Source: Epiperipatus broadwayi (lineage: Eukaryota; Onychophora; Udeonychophora; Euonychophora; Peripatidae). From it: a stretch of 64,000 bases of DNA. Below the pieces are notes generated by a model. That model saw only the letters and a list, made by a program, of their open reading frames with translations. It did no database searches and was not told where the DNA came from. Shown in pieces: positions 1-13,463 of the stretch. The stretch's first letter is position 1; every line of letters starts with the position of its first letter. The DNA lies in the NCBI GenBank assembly GCA_028023455.1, contig JAQFVV010012420.1:7271194-7335193 (forward strand), read 5' to 3'. Both the position numbers and the translations under genes were made by a program.

Positions 1-3000
1 TGTCTCATCCCACAATAAGCAAGTGTGAACATGCAACCGTTTTTCATGTCTGCACTTGCTTTGATACATTCATTAAGACAATGCACAGACATGTTTGCTA
101 TATGTGTGACTCTTTTAATGACACATTTTACCTTTTCATTTCCAAGTTTGTCATGTAATGTGTTTTTAACAAAAAAGTGCTTTTGAATTATTTTACTTTT
201 TAATTAGGTACTTATTAGATTCATAGATATTTTGAAATAACAAATAAATAGCAGTAGTAAGGGATCTATTTTTGCTATCAACAACCCCCATTATTGAAAC
301 TATCGATCCCTAGGACGGTCAAATCGACCCCAGGAGGTCAATATTGACAACTTGAGAAATTCTTGATCTAAATTATTGACAAGCACTCTTTTATGTAGAG
401 AATGAAAAACAACCAATTAGTGCCTTGAAAGGCAGGTCTTATCTCATTGTTATAATTTTAAATTTAAAGATTGATTTTTTAGTAAAATAATTCTAAAGGT
501 GGCAGCATTATTCTGTATAGTTTTCTTGATAAAATAACTAAAAAATTTGAAAAACAAAAGAACAAATATCATTTTGAAAGTGAGTTAAAGCCACATATAA
601 AAACGTTTGGAGAAAACAAGGAAAATATTAGTTTAGACAAAATAAGAATTATTTAAAAAGATATTTCCAAAAAGAAAATGAAAAGAAAAACCACAAGACA
701 AAAAAAAATATATTTAAATGTTCTTACTTCTAACAAAATGGGGGAGTGGTATATACATTTCTTTTTTGTTCTCTTTAAATATTTAAAAGAATCATTTGCA
801 ATACACATCCATACCAGTTAGTACATAATGCTGCTTCTGCAATGATCCTTCCCTTCTGTTCTTACAAAATAAATTTTCTTGGCATACTCTAAATTACAGT
901 ATTTTTGTTCAAGTGACATGGAGCTAATAGACAGAAGATAGTGATGAATTTGATTTTTACTACTTTTTTATATCTGACTTCTTTCATTCTTGCTAGGCAT
1001 GTTTTAGTACAATGAAATATAGATCACATGGTGATTATTCAAGGATTAAATCTTGCATACCTAGTGAACTTTTATTCCAGTTTATTTTATTTAGATCTTC
1101 CAATAAGATTAGTATTTTTCTTTTCTTGCATCAAAATGACAATTTATACAACCATATGTTAGCTTATACTTTATAATAGTTTGTAATTAACAGACTGAAG
1201 TTCACATCCAGAATCAGAAATGGTTTGAAACAATTTTTCAATACTTTATTTTTGTCTTGCTATCTATTTTGTCTTCTCTGCCACTGATGAAACTGTAGCG
1301 CTGATTGACCTTAAAAAAATCTCATGCTATTTATAGTAGACACACAAAAGAACAAAATTTTATAATGTATCTTATTTTTAATCTAAATTAATTTTGGTCT
1401 TTCTTAATGAATTAACAGATGAATCTTTTAATTACTTACAAAAAAGAAGTTACAAGAATTTCTAAAAAACAATAGGATCTAATTAAACTCTGATAAAAAT
1501 ATCTCTGTACATTTAAAAATTATTTCCCCTGATTTAATGAAGTATTTTGTCTTAACTTTACTTATCTATAAAGGTAATTTTTTAAAAAACATATATTTTA
1601 ATTAGTATTTTTTCCTTCTTTCAACTTTGATAACAAAAAACAATTTTTTAAAAATACATGAAAGAAATTTGTTAACAAAAATTATCATATTTTAAATATA
1701 TGCACAAATAAGGCAAAAAAAAACTTAGTTAAAATATATGTCTATATTGCACTACCTATATGAATAACTATAAATATGAGTATATATAAATTGCCCACAA
1801 ACATCCTTTTGTTTTCCATATTTTCCCTTTGAAGTTTTATTATTTAACCAACTCTTTTAATTAACATATACAGTGCTAACTGACCAAAACTTGTGATGGG
1901 GTTTGATCATCATCATCACCATCACAAACTTGGTTACCAACCATTTTATAACTAGATTTTATATTTAAGATCTGAGAGGCTTTGTAAACATTTTTAGACA
2001 AACATATAAAACCATAGATGTCATATCTTTATCACTAATTTTAGCCATCTTATTACACCTTTTTCATAATCCTATTTTTTTTTTTTAATTTTAACCGTAT
2101 TTTTTTAAAAATTTAGGATTAATTCATTTTTTTTTCATTTTTTATGAAATGAAGTGTTTATGATATTTAGTGTTTGGGTAAATATAAAATAATAGATCAA
2201 TAAAAGTTTCCTTTTTTTTAATTATATGTACACATTTACGCACACATTTATATATATACTATTTTGATAAATCTGATTATGTTGTCATTCATTTGTTTTT
2301 ATAATTACAAATTCACATTTCTATGTATGCATTTATAAATAAAAATTATAGTAATTTTTTAAGAGATTGAAATAAATAACATATAGCAATCTACTATTAA
2401 ATGACATCTTTTTTCTAATTGACTCTTAGCGATTTCATAATCGACTTTTTGTTAGATTACTTGCCATACATATTGAATGCATTTGTTAATAACAATATTA
2501 AAATATTTTATCATGTTTAACTCTCAAGAAAATGTAGAGACTATCATGATTTGGTGATTAGTATATTTGCCATGTATAATATAATTTATGTTTCAATTCA
2601 GGATGAAATTTAATATTTTTTCAATCTTCAAGTCATTAGGACAGTACAATGGAGTTTGTTTCTGGTTATAGGATCATATATTAACTTACTTAATCATCTG
2701 ATTGTTTTTTAAATTGGTAATTAGTTATTCTTAAATAAACCAAAAAAAAAAATTGTCATAAGTATGCCAACAATCTGGTGAATATTGTCTTGTTTTTTAC
2801 AGATTTTCTTCATATTAAAGTGTTTTATATTATATATATTTCTTAAAAAATTTTAAAATTATTGTAACACATTAAAACTTTTTATATTAACTGATTTACA
2901 ATGAGAAAAACAATGATAAATATTTAAAATTAAGCTTATGTACTTATGAATCTACATCCTTTTTAAATAGTACTGCATGAGTCAATTAATACAATCCTAT

Positions 3001-3195
3001 AATTAGTCTCTACTCAACTAACCTTTATTTACACAAAAACTGTTTGATTGTATCCAAATAATATATACTATTATTTATTTTTTGTTAAAGTATAAATACA
3101 ATAGTTCAGTTTTATATTGTATACCAATCATTAAAATTTTATTTTGCACTTAATTTATTTTTTCCTGCATATGTTTTTATATTTTATTATTTCAG
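1..3195. other. A+T-rich intron upstream of the first exon
   Basis: No coding region is supported here. The stretch lies between an unseen upstream exon of the GABA-B receptor gene and the exon at 3196, and ends in a pyrimidine-rich tract with TTTCAG. It is A+T-rich with many homopolymer runs. The only structure noted is a short hairpin near 1883-1934. Confidence 0.6.
1883..1934. repeat. short inverted repeat with a CAT-rich loop
   Basis: The arm around CTTGTGATGG (1883-1899) is the reverse complement of the arm around CCATCACAAACTTGG (1919-1934). The loop contains a short (CAT)n run. It could be a small foldback element or chance in simple sequence. No function is claimed. Confidence 0.4.
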
Positions 3196-3328
3196 ATACA
3201 TCAAGATGTCTAGTCCATATTTGAATAATATCATTATAATTGGTTGTATATTAACATATACAAGTGTAATATTACTAGGTTTAGACAGCGGAATAGTACA
3301 ATCAGAACGTGTGGCTGCCATTTGCACG
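3196..3328 (+). CDS. GABBR2: GABA-B receptor subunit 2, exon with TM2 (internal)
   Basis: Internal exon bounded by TTTCAG and GTATAA. The first base completes a codon begun upstream, followed by 44 codons ending ...AICT in phase 0. It begins YIKMSSPYLNNIIIIG, which matches intracellular loop 1 and TM2 of GABA-B subunit 2 (family pattern L-I-K-M-S-S-P-Y-x-N-N). It then runs through a hydrophobic helix to GLDSG and the extracellular Cys that in class C GPCRs pairs with one in loop 2. In the family, GABBR2 dimerises with GABBR1 and couples to Gi/o; subunit 2 carries most of the G-protein contact. The SSPY and GLD features fit subunit 2 better than subunit 1. The ATG inside the exon is not an initiation site. 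Confidence 0.93.
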
Positions 3329-3724
3329 GTATAAATATTTATATTTATTTCTCAAATATTATATTAAAATATTTTTAAAATTTGTATATTTCATTTGTTA
3401 AGTAATCTGCTATTAGTTATATGCAAGTTCTTTATCAAGATAATTATAATGTGTGTACCAGGAACTTTGGATTCAAAAGAACAAGATGGATTTAAATAAA
3501 TATTCAGAGAAATTCTAAAAAGTATCAAGGAATAAGAATTGTCATTGCACTTTAAATTTGTGTATATAAAAAGACATTTGTTTTTATAACTATTTCTACA
3601 ATGATTAAAGTTTTGGACTATCAAAGTATAGACCTGGAAATTATCATATTCTGAAGCATATTGATTAAAATACAAAAATGTATTAAATCATATGATGATA
3701 CTAAAATGATTAATAATGAATAGG

Positions 3725-4065
3725 ATATACAACAGGTCAAATGCATATCTTCAAACTGTTTTACAGAAGATTTTTTCCAAAAGTGTTTTATCTATTGAAA
3801 TGGAAAGCTAAGAAAATACATGTATAATATAATACAATAATATAATATAATAATATTATAATATAATATATTATATAATACATATATAATATTGTTTAAG
3901 TCATCTATTTTGTGCAGATGAAGTGATTGTTTTTGTAAACCGCACTTCAAATCTTCAAAAAATATTTCAAAAGTTTTCAGATGAAAATAATAAAATAAGA
4001 CTAAAAGTAAATGACAAAAGTACTGAATATCTTGATTCAGAATAATTTATATAAGTAGAAACAAA
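3725..4065 (+). pseudogene. RTE-type LINE reverse transcriptase fragment
   Basis: Broken-frame translation gives a degraded reverse transcriptase. From about 3905 the frame reads CADEVIVFVNRTSNLQK followed by FQKFSDENNKIRLKV. This corresponds to the F-A-D-D catalytic block and downstream helix of non-LTR reverse transcriptases; the D-E in place of D-D suggests loss of function. It aligns with the better preserved minus-strand LINE at 40.7-43.3 kb, whose same block reads FSDDVVVFANYALELQE, so both belong to one family. The element seems to resume at about 5800, with the inverted Penelope pair in between. Confidence 0.65.
3826..3892. repeat. TA/TAA low-complexity tract
   Basis: Irregular run of ATAATATA-like units inside the LINE fragment, immediately before its catalytic block. 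Confidence 0.7.
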
Positions 4066-4109
4066 ATAGATAGAATTAATCATAGAATATAATGTTTGTA
4101 ATATATGTG

Positions 4110-4850
4110 TTTTACTAGATATTATAATAATCAAAATTACATCAAATTCACAATTCAATCAGACTAGCTAAGAAAATAAAATCTAAAACAATACCAATGG
4201 TTTCACTGCTACAAGCAGACTTTTCAAGTTTAAAAACTACAAAATAACATATTTAAACTAAACATTGCCACAATTCCACTTACCTCCCATCCACCCTTAA
4301 TATTAAAAGAACTTTTAAATAAATTAACTGCTTCAGAATCATAAATTTTTAATAATAAAGATTCTTTAATTCATCTTTTAATCTCATTTCTCTCAAAGAA
4401 GCCAACCTTAGCTTCATCAAAATTAATAATGTGGCCTATATCTTTTACATGGTTATATAAGGCAAAACTAAGATATTTATTTCTAATATCTTTATTCTTT
4501 CATTTAAACTCAAACTACTCTGACTTATATATACCTTCTTATGAAACAAGGAATAATACACACTACTCCAGGAATAGTCTTCCTCTCAAAAATTTCTTTT
4601 ATATTATTTAATAAATTATTCAAAGTAATATCCCTTTTCCAAGCAATTTTCTTATTTCCAAACAAATTACTAATTTTACATATAATTTTATGACAATTTA
4701 AATGGCAAAAAAAAAAATAATCATATTTTTCTTTATCCTTTACATTATTACAAATATTATTACTATTAAATAAAATACTTTTAACAAATTTGTCAGAGTA
4801 GCCAACACTCAAATAATCTTTATAAAATTGATCTTTTGAAAACAAAGCTA
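4110..4850 (-). pseudogene. Penelope-like GIY-YIG endonuclease remnant, left inverted copy
   Basis: On the minus strand an open stretch (4525-4845) starts with FSKDQFYKDYLSVGYSD and ends in TIPGVVCIIPCFIRRYI, the beginning of a GIY-YIG domain. A frameshift follows, then sequence parallel to the right copy, down to about 4110. In Penelope-like elements this C-terminal nuclease nicks target DNA. It is the inverted partner of 5060-5795 and is frame-broken, so inactive. Confidence 0.65.
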
Positions 4851-4864
4851 CCTCACTGGAATTA

Positions 4865-5066
4865 TTTAATCCCTTATTTCAATAACAATATATTTCTTAA
4901 AGCAACTACTTAATGACATACAGATTGATAGTTATCAGGTTTAATTATAGACCTTAACTCTTTACTCTTAACATAATCTCTTATTTCTATAACAATAATT
5001 TCTTAAAGCAGCTACTTTATGAGATACAGATGGGTTAGTTATAGACCTTAATTCTTCACCTGTACC
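4865..5066. repeat. two direct repeats of about 100 bp in the spacer
   Basis: Two imperfect copies, about 4870-4975 and 4978-5070, each containing CTTATTTC, AATTTCTTAAAGCA or a close form, GATACAGAT or ACATACAGAT, and TTATAGACCTTAA. They sit between the inverted nuclease copies and may be remnant Penelope coding or terminal sequence. Confidence 0.6.
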
Positions 5067-5795
5067 ATAATGTTTTGGGCTACTCTGATAAATTTGTTAA
5101 AAATATTTCATTTCATAGTAATAATATTTGTACTGATGCAAGGAAAAAGAAAAATATGATTTTATTTCTTTACCATTTAAATTGTCATAAAATTGTAAGT
5201 AAAATAATAATTAGTTTGGAAATAAGAAATTTACTTGAAAAAGATGTATTACTTTGAATAATTTATTAAATAATGCAAAGGAAATTTTTGATAGGAAGAC
5301 TATTCCTGGAATAGTGTGTATTATTCCTTGTTTTTGTAAGAAGATATTTATAGGTCAGAGTAGTTTAAGTTTAAATGAAAGAATAAAAGTACATAAAAAT
5401 AGACTTAGAAATAAGTATCTTAGTTCTGCCTTATATATCCATATAAAAGATACAGGCTATATTATTAATTATGATGAAGCTAAGGTTGTCTTCTTTGAGA
5501 GAAATGAAATAAAAGAATGAATTAAAGAATCTTTATTAATAAAAATTTATGATCCTGAAGCAGTTAACTTATTTAAAAGTGCTTTTAATATTAAGGATGG
5601 ATGGGAGGTAAGTGGAATTGTGGGTAATGTTTAGTTTAAATATGTTGTTATTTTATAGTTCTTTACACTTGAGAAGTCTGCTCATAGCAGTGAAACTATT
5701 GGTAGTATTTTAGATTTTATTTTCTTGGAAAGTCTGGTTGAGTTGTGAATTTGATGTAACTTTGATTATTTATTAACTCATTTGGCTTTATGCTT
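5060..5795 (+). pseudogene. Penelope-like GIY-YIG endonuclease remnant, right inverted copy
   Basis: The open frame 5254-5520 encodes 88 residues. IVCIIPCFCKKIFIG corresponds to the strand that normally carries GIY...YIG, followed by SSLSLNERIKVHKNRL with the family's catalytic Arg and a following His, and YDEAKVVFFERN with an acidic residue. After a stop at 5518 the homology continues (KESLLIKIYDPEAVNLF). The usual tyrosines are poorly kept. An upstream frame (5075-5257) mirrors the left copy's N-terminal part. Clear similarity to the nuclease end of Penelope-like retroelements; a relic. Confidence 0.72.
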
Positions 5796-5799
5796 TTAA

Positions 5800-6110
5800 T
5801 GTTTAGATAGACTTGAATACATAATAGAAAAGATACAGAAACCTCTTATTATATAATGAAATATGTAAAGATATATTTTGGGAATAACTATGAGAAATCA
5901 AAAGCAAAATTTATGAGTGAGAAAAAAAACACATTTTATTGACATTCTTGAAATAATTAAAAAACTGAAGTGAAGCTGGACTAAAATGAGATCACTTGTA
6001 AAATGGATGAATAAAATAAAGTTTGTTGGAGCCATGTGGAGAAAAAAAGCTGCATATTGGAGAAATTGGATTAATCATAGAAAGATATTTATGCTACTAC
6101 AATATTTTGA
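5800..6110 (+). pseudogene. 3' part of the RTE-type LINE
   Basis: Degenerate frames include ILEIIKKLK followed by a broken SWT block. They match the C-terminal IIEIIKRLKWTWIGHIARR of the LINE at 40.7-43.3 kb. With 3725-4065 this makes one LINE copy into which the Penelope inverted pair was inserted, or around which it was duplicated. Confidence 0.5.
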
Positions 6111-9100
6111 TAATCCTTGAAGTGATGTTTATATATGTATAACTTAAATCAACCTTTAAATATATATATATTGTAAAGCAAAGAATCTATAGTATATTTG
6201 TACAAAAAATAGTCATTATTCTTTAAAGCTAATTAAATGTGGATGTTGATAGTCTGATGTTTTCATTCCCTTGTTTTGCCTTCAAGATAATTGTAATTAG
6301 AAAATTATTTACTGAATAATAATTGGATAGTTGTCTAGATTGTTTATAAAACGTGAATAATTAAATATACCATTACTTATCTATGTGTGTGTGTGTGTGC
6401 ATGCGCATGTGTTTTAATTCTACAATAATAAAATAATATTGAACTTCTAAAATGTCAGTGTCAGATATATTAATAAAATTTAAATTTATTGTAAATAATT
6501 ATATGGTTATAAATGTGTTTGACTTTTTAAAAAAAGTAAGCATATTGCTTTTAAAAATTTGAAATATAAATAAATATACATTTATGAACCCTAATTTTAA
6601 TTTAAATTAATAATTTTTATGGTCAAAATTATTTCAAATAATATTTTAATTTATTTAGCTATAAAAACAACCAAAATAACTTTAATACTTTTTTTTATAT
6701 AAAAATAACTTTTAATGCTATATATCACATTAAATCATATTTAATATTAACGAAAAAAGTACTATTTTCTACCACATACAATCGAGAAGATTTAATATAT
6801 TAATCAACATCAATTTATACTAATCATTTCAATTAACACTCACTTATTGGCTATAACAATAAAGTGTTTTTTTAAAAAAAATTCCATTATTTTTTAATGA
6901 TGATTATTGTGTAAGACAGATGATGCCATAGGATAGTAACCTTATGAAGGGAATATCATTGGAAGCTAGCGTGTTAACATTTATGCCAAAAGTGTAACAC
7001 AACATAAACATTATTGTTTATTTATTATATACAATAATTCTGTTTTGAGTATACTTACCTCTTTTTTATCCAATATCATTGACAACCTATACTTTAATTT
7101 ATGAATAAAAAATAAACACCAAAAACAAAACAAAAAATACAAGGTTCAGTTATTACAATAAATAATGGAAAATATATTTTGATCACTTACAATAACAAAG
7201 TGTATTAATAATACATTTTAAAATATATATGTTAGCGAAAATATATTCACCCTATTGATTTTTTACTATTTTTTTTTTCCAAGACAAAAATGCTGTCACT
7301 GTATATCTAAATTGCATTATACAATTAATAATAAACTTTATTATATAGTTGAATGCTAGTAAACATAAGTTAAAAATATCACTTTTTTAATTTTTATTTG
7401 GTAAATTCATAGATAAGCAAAAAATACAAATTTCAGATGATTTTAAAACAAACTGTAGTTTTATATAACAACAAAATATATTAATAATAAACTTCAAAAT
7501 GTTTATATTATAATTTCCAAAAATGATTTTTATTTAACTAATTTATAATTAATATTATCATGCCTGTAGAAATTTTAGTATATATAGACAAAGAAAAAAA
7601 TGTTTAATCATTTAAATTATTAGTTCAGCAATAAACTGTACATTACATTTCCTTATTCTATTTTTATTTAATTTCAACTGCATTTATGTAAAAATAATTA
7701 AAATCAAAAATCACTGCAATAAAAATGCTTTTTTGCATAGATAATTGCAAAAAATAAAAAAAACTTTGATAATAAACAAAAAATACACTAATTTTTTTTA
7801 AAATGTACATTGTATTAACTTAATTCTTTTCCTACATACTTCATATTAATTTAGTAAATGATGATTTAGGAAATATCATCATCCATCCTGGTAAGATTCA
7901 AAATAATGAGAGGTAAACAAGAAATTATTATTTAAAAAAATTACAAAAAGTGAAATGTTTAATTATACAGTATATTCAACTACATGTTAGTACTTTTCTT
8001 TCTTTTATTAATAATATGCTTAAAAATATTTATTTATTAATTATCACTTTGTTCAGTTTTAAAGCATTATTTATTTTAATCAGTTTTTTATAGTTTTATA
8101 TATATTTTGAAATTAGAGTAATGAATTAAAATTTTGCCATAGAAAATCACTATAATTGCTTATTTATTATGTGAGATTTTGAATTATGAATCATTTTGGA
8201 GAACCGATCGAATTTGCTATCTAAGACGAATCTGCATTTTGTTTTTTAAATTAAAGCTTGCATGACATTATTCAACATAATAATCTTCATGATTTTTTTT
8301 TTCACCCAAAACAGTTCAGAAAACATTAGCTAGAGTTTTAAAAATCCATCAATCAATAATTTATAGATATTGTCAAAGTTTACTCCAAAAATAATACAAA
8401 AGTTTTGACTTAGAAATCTGGTTTGTAAACATAAGGTGGAATCCCGAAACTTTTTTTGATTTGAAACAAATAGATAAATAATACTTATAATCATAGTTGT
8501 AGATGGAAATTTTTAATGTGTGGAGTTATCTATTTATAACTATTTAATTATAAAGAATTTAACCTAGAACAAACTGTGCCAGGTTAAGTGCATAGTTATA
8601 ATAAATATATATGTTGTAAAATATTGTGCCAATTAATTATGTATTCAACAAAATAGCAACATTCAATGAAATTGGTTTTTTTTATTTATAGTTATTATAT
8701 ATTTCAAACAAATATATTGATATTAATGGAATACATTAAATTTTAACCTACTTTTAATTTTTACAGTTGAACTGAATAATAGTTTAGGTTGAAAGCTTTA
8801 AAATACAGAAATGTTAAATTGTTATCTATACAACAGTATAAATAAAAAATTTGCTTTAATGTTTTAGAGTGATTTTTTATAAATAGAGGCATAATAAATA
8901 AAAATCTTACTATACTGCCACTAGCCATTTAATTTTCTTAACTCAATAAAAATCATATTATAAAAGAAGGTAATTGTCTCTAATATTTAATATACTAAAA
9001 TTAAGATTAAAGAATGTTTATGTGATAATTTACTTGTTTAATAGTTACATAATAGGCTTTAAGAATTTCAATTAAATACAAAGAATTTTTATTAAATACA

Positions 9101-11400
9101 AAGATCTTTCACATATTTATAAGTTTTGTACAAAACTACTTCAAAATTAAATAATCTCGTTATTGAAAACACAAATAAAGTTTATTATATAATTGATATT
9201 ATTTGCTTTTATTCCCATTTAACTAAAACATTTTTTTTTTGTGCATTATCTTATATATTCTTTTAAACTATACATGAACTGTCCTTGGTAATTTTAATTT
9301 CAGTAACTCTGTTTTTATTAGGTTTATTTTGATAGAAAAGATCATTTTTGATTGCAGTAACTTTATTTGTATAAAGATAAATAAAAAACTATAATTGAAA
9401 ATGTTTGGTGTATAAAAGCAAGGAAGTCTATGCTTGGATTATAAACATCAATATATGTTAAGATTTCTGTCTTAAGATAGTTTTAGATAGCAATGTCACA
9501 GATGTCATAAATTTATGACCAAAAAGTAATACATAATCAGGGCTAAAAATAATTTGCTATTTATTGCCAAAACACAGGTTATCATGTCAATATTTATACA
9601 TAATATAAAATTTATTCTGTAAATGGCATTTTTAGAAGGCAGTCAACTTAACAGTAATCATATTTCAATAAAAATAAAATTATTGTAAAATCTTTCTTCA
9701 TTATATAGGGAAAAACAATTTATAAAATGTATTTGTGTAATGTATGAATTAAATATAAAACAATGCACATAATTTGAACAGCATTAATAGGCATGACCTA
9801 ATTGAAGAAACCTTATTGATTGGAATGCTTTTTAGGAAACATTGATATGAAAGTTTGTTTGAGATGTAAGTATTAGAATTAAATGTTAGTTACATATATT
9901 TTAAAATAAAGCTACAAAACAATATTAGTGAAAAATATTAAACCTATGATTACAGGTTACAAGATTATTAATAAATTTTAAAAAATAATTGACCCAACAC
10001 ATGAAATATATGTAAATATATTTATAGAGAAAAATATGAGAAAGCAAGAAAACATTGATATTTAAAGAAGGCTTGATAGCATATTAAATAAACTATTCGT
10101 TAAATCTATCAATATAGCATTTTAAATTAGCAAACATAACTTAATATACTATAAATATAATATTTATATTTAATCTGTAGTATAGATAAAATAAAATCAA
10201 AAATATGAATATTAATAATGAAGTGATAAAATTTGTAGAGAAAAATAGCAATATTGTAGAAAAATGATTAGAAAAAACATGGAAGGAAATGTGACAATTG
10301 AGTAGAAAAGAGGATAAAAATGGAGAAAATATTTTTAAAATATCAAAGAAATAGTGTGACTAAGTATAGAAAAATGTAAGAAAATAATTTACAATGTAGG
10401 AAAAGCAGAAAAAAAGAATTTCAACAAAATATTAAAGTATAAAAAAATATTCATGAAGCAGTAAATGTTGAAGGTAGTAATTAAAAAACATTGTTAGAAA
10501 ATTATTAAAGATAATATAGAGAATCCAAAAAATATAAAGCAAAGTACAGACATTGAGAATAAAATAAAAAATAATTCAAAATAAATTATTAGTTAAAATC
10601 GATAATATGGAGATGGAATTAGTATATAAAATATATTAAAAAACACTTAAAAATTATTATAAACTGCCATGGAAAATGTCAGGGAAAAATGAAGTAGGTA
10701 TATGGTGCTCAAGAACAACAGGTAAACATATAAAAGAATTGTAGATACCTAAAAATAAACAAAAGATATTGTGAAATTATCTAGAGTAAGAGATTACAGG
10801 AACAAAATATATGAATACTTTTTTCTTAAGTGATGATATTGAATAGCCATCATAAAGTCACAATAAAGAATGCTGATTAAAATTATTAGAATGAGTCAAA
10901 TAAAAAGATAACTAAAAAATTTTATCAAGAGAAGAAAAGGTAGAACAATAATATATAAAAATGGTAAAAGAATCAAAATATTGGTTATAATAAACCAATG
11001 TTTTATTATTTGGAAATTTGTAAAACATTGGAAACGACAGAGCTGAACCACAATTCATGTACCTTGAGCTCCAGAATCTGCTACTCTATCACTTTGTCAG
11101 TATTCATAGAGAGGGAAGGGAATAGAAAAACAGATATAAGAACAATTTGAAAATCAATGGAAAAATAGTAAAATTATAAGAAAATATTATATTGTTACTT
11201 TCAAATAAAAATGATAAACAAGTTGTAATAATAGGATCAAAAATATAATGATGTTATAGATTTAAAAACATGTTACTTGGCTGATTATAACTATTTGAAC
11301 TTGTTTTTGTTTTTCATTTTTCTAATAAAAGTAAAAATAATAATTAAAAGATTAATATATTTGCTAATGAATAGATTGTTGTAAATTAAACTTTTTTTTT
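6111..11400. other. A+T-rich intron without recognisable genes
   Basis: About 5.3 kb of A/T-rich sequence. A (GT)n microsatellite lies at about 6384-6400. From about 10200 to 11200 the + strand is markedly purine-rich with many AAAATA and AGAA runs, possibly decayed transposon coding sequence, but no family could be named. Confidence 0.5.
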
Positions 11401-11416
11401 GGGGGGGGGGGGGGGT
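11392..11416. repeat. T-run followed by a G-run
   Basis: A run of Ts followed directly by about 15 Gs, conspicuous in this low-G+C context and capable of G-quadruplex pairing. Its length may be unreliable in assembly. Confidence 0.8.
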
Positions 11417-11419
11417 GTT

Positions 11420-12240
11420 TTTATTATAAAAAAAAGGTACTCATGAATAGATAAAAAAAGGAAAATGAAAAACTGGGAAATATTCTATCAAGAACTATTG
11501 TTGAGAACATTGCCAGAGAGTTTTCATTTAGAAGAGATTAACAGATCTAATCAATATATATAATACTTTAATTTAATTCCTAATTGAAAAAAGGTATAAT
11601 AAAACCTAGAAATAATAGATCAACCCATAAGTTTTTGCTAAAGATTTCTATCCTTCATTTCATAACATTAACCAAAGCTACCAGTATCAATCTGAAATGT
11701 ATAAAAAAATCGAAAAGTAAGCCACTAATAAATTAAACACTTGATTTATGTCCTTCTGTACTACATGCCAAAAGAAATGCAAAGTGCTTATGCATGGAGC
11801 ATTTATTTTTCAAGTGAAAACAACTCTTTGCTCCAATCATAATTTTAAAATCAGATGTAAAATCTACAAATATTTAATTGACCCATTTTTTGTATTTGTG
11901 TTAAATAATATAACTATTATTAGTTCTTCTTAACTGTAATATTATTTGATCACTAAAGATAACATTTTCATTTGCAGTCAGTTTATAAAATGCCTATAAG
12001 TTTATAATGTAAGGTTTGGTTGTTTTTTTTTTATATATGGTAATGTTTGTTTGATCTGACAGGAGGAATGTATAATGTATAAGGTTTTGCATGTGTTTGT
12101 TCTAATTATTTAAAGTAAAGAGAATGACAAAGAGATTTACAATTAGAATAGATTCCAATACTTATTCACATTTCAAGAATGATATTCATAGTTACATTAG
12201 TATTGTTTTCCTGAAGGTTTGTGATGATGGTGTTCTGGTT
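11420..12240. other. A+T-rich intron, nothing recognised
   Basis: A 61-codon open frame at 11748-11933 has no recognisable domain and no splice or retroelement context, so it is treated as chance. Confidence 0.4.
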
Positions 12241-12330
12241 GTATTTTTATATTGGACTATTTCCATCATCTAAAGACATTCAATACACATTTTAGATGAT
12301 GCAAATAGTCCAATATAAAAATATAATTAT
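12205..12330. repeat. SINE-tail hairpin
   Basis: Arm 12242-12271 (TTTTTATATTGGACTATTT..CATCATCT) is the near-perfect reverse complement of 12294-12323. The preceding GGTTTGTGATGATGGTGTT is shared with the SINE tails near 15375 and 29450, so this is probably a foldback made from a SINE tail. Confidence 0.7.
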
Positions 12331-13310
12331 ATTAGTATTATTTAATTTATTCAATTTTCTGGCAATTATTAACTGTAAATAACATAATCTAAATATTAAT
12401 AAATATTAACAAGTAAATATTTATCATAATTTTTTCTCCATTATGAATTAATATATATGCAGACACATTTATTTTAATTAATTGTAAGATTAAGGAATAA
12501 TTGATGTTGAATATACTCCTATAATCAAATGTTACAGTGTATTAATCTGGAATATTTTAAAGTGCAAATTTATAAAGAGTTATAAACATAATTAGCTCAG
12601 ACTACTCAGTGATGTTTTTTGTCCATATAAGTAGGGCTTATGATATATGATGGAGAAACCGACTGCTGACACACATCACAGCAGCAATAGTATTAAAAAC
12701 AAATCTTATAGTATAAAAGTTATGAAATATAACAATTTTTTTTAAATAACATTTCATTCATTTTTACTTATTTTGAGCATATTGATTTTGAAAGTTTTTA
12801 AGTTACTTTTTATTTTTACAAAGTTTTAATAAATGTTGAAATCCTGAAGTAAAACATTTTTTATTTGGCAGAGCAATTTAATGAATAGTTTGTTTTTACT
12901 CTCTCTCTCTATATATATATTGTAGCAATTATAGAACATCGTTCTTTTTTTTTCGTTCTTTTTTTTCATGAATCTAATTGAGAATGATTTATATATATAG
13001 AAAATCTGTCAATATATTTAGACTTTACTAACTTTCTGAATAAGGAATCTTTCTGCCTTTTTGCAAAATGTTTTTAAAACATTGACAATTTAATTCTGAA
13101 GTTAAAAACTGAAAGACTATACAAAGAAAAAAAAACATTTTCTAATCTAAATGTCATTTAAATAATATATTTTTCACATATATGTTATCATGTGTATCAC
13201 TTGCTTGAGATGGAGTAGACAATGAATAAACTAAAAAATTCTGAATTCAAATCCCTCTGATTACATATATAAGAAATATTCAATATAAGTAAATTATATA
13301 TATATATATA
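12331..13310. other. A+T-rich intron with microsatellites
   Basis: Short (CT)n(TA)n at about 12900-12920 and (TA)n at about 13298-13312. Near 13230-13250, AATTCAAATCCCTCTGATTACA resembles a tRNA B-box tail found again at about 14522-14545. No gene is seen. Confidence 0.4.
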
Positions 13311-13408
13311 ATTAGAAGACCTGAAACCAGACATTCATGCTTACCACAATTATCCACTATATCTTTTACAACCAATACACATGACCACATAATATGAAAA
13401 AGATAAAT

Positions 13409-13463
13409 GATATCCAATATAAATATTTCCTACTGAACCAGCACTCATCAGTGAGTCCAGATC
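13409..13463 (-). ncRNA. hammerhead ribozyme motif, family A copy 1
   Basis: Read on the minus strand: CTGATGA, then a stem II with CTG pairing CAG across a GTT loop plus outer pairs, then GAAA, then TATTTATA, which folds as a 2-3 bp stem III, then TTGG. The cleavage triplet would be AUA. Stem I is weakened because CCAA of the family consensus is CTCA here; outer GATC/GATATC pairing remains possible. Core bases look intact. Confidence 0.6.

Noticed and set aside
1283-1312. CACTGATGAAACTG, resembling a hammerhead core
   Set aside because: There is no stem II between the box and a GAAA motif, and no pairing for stem I.
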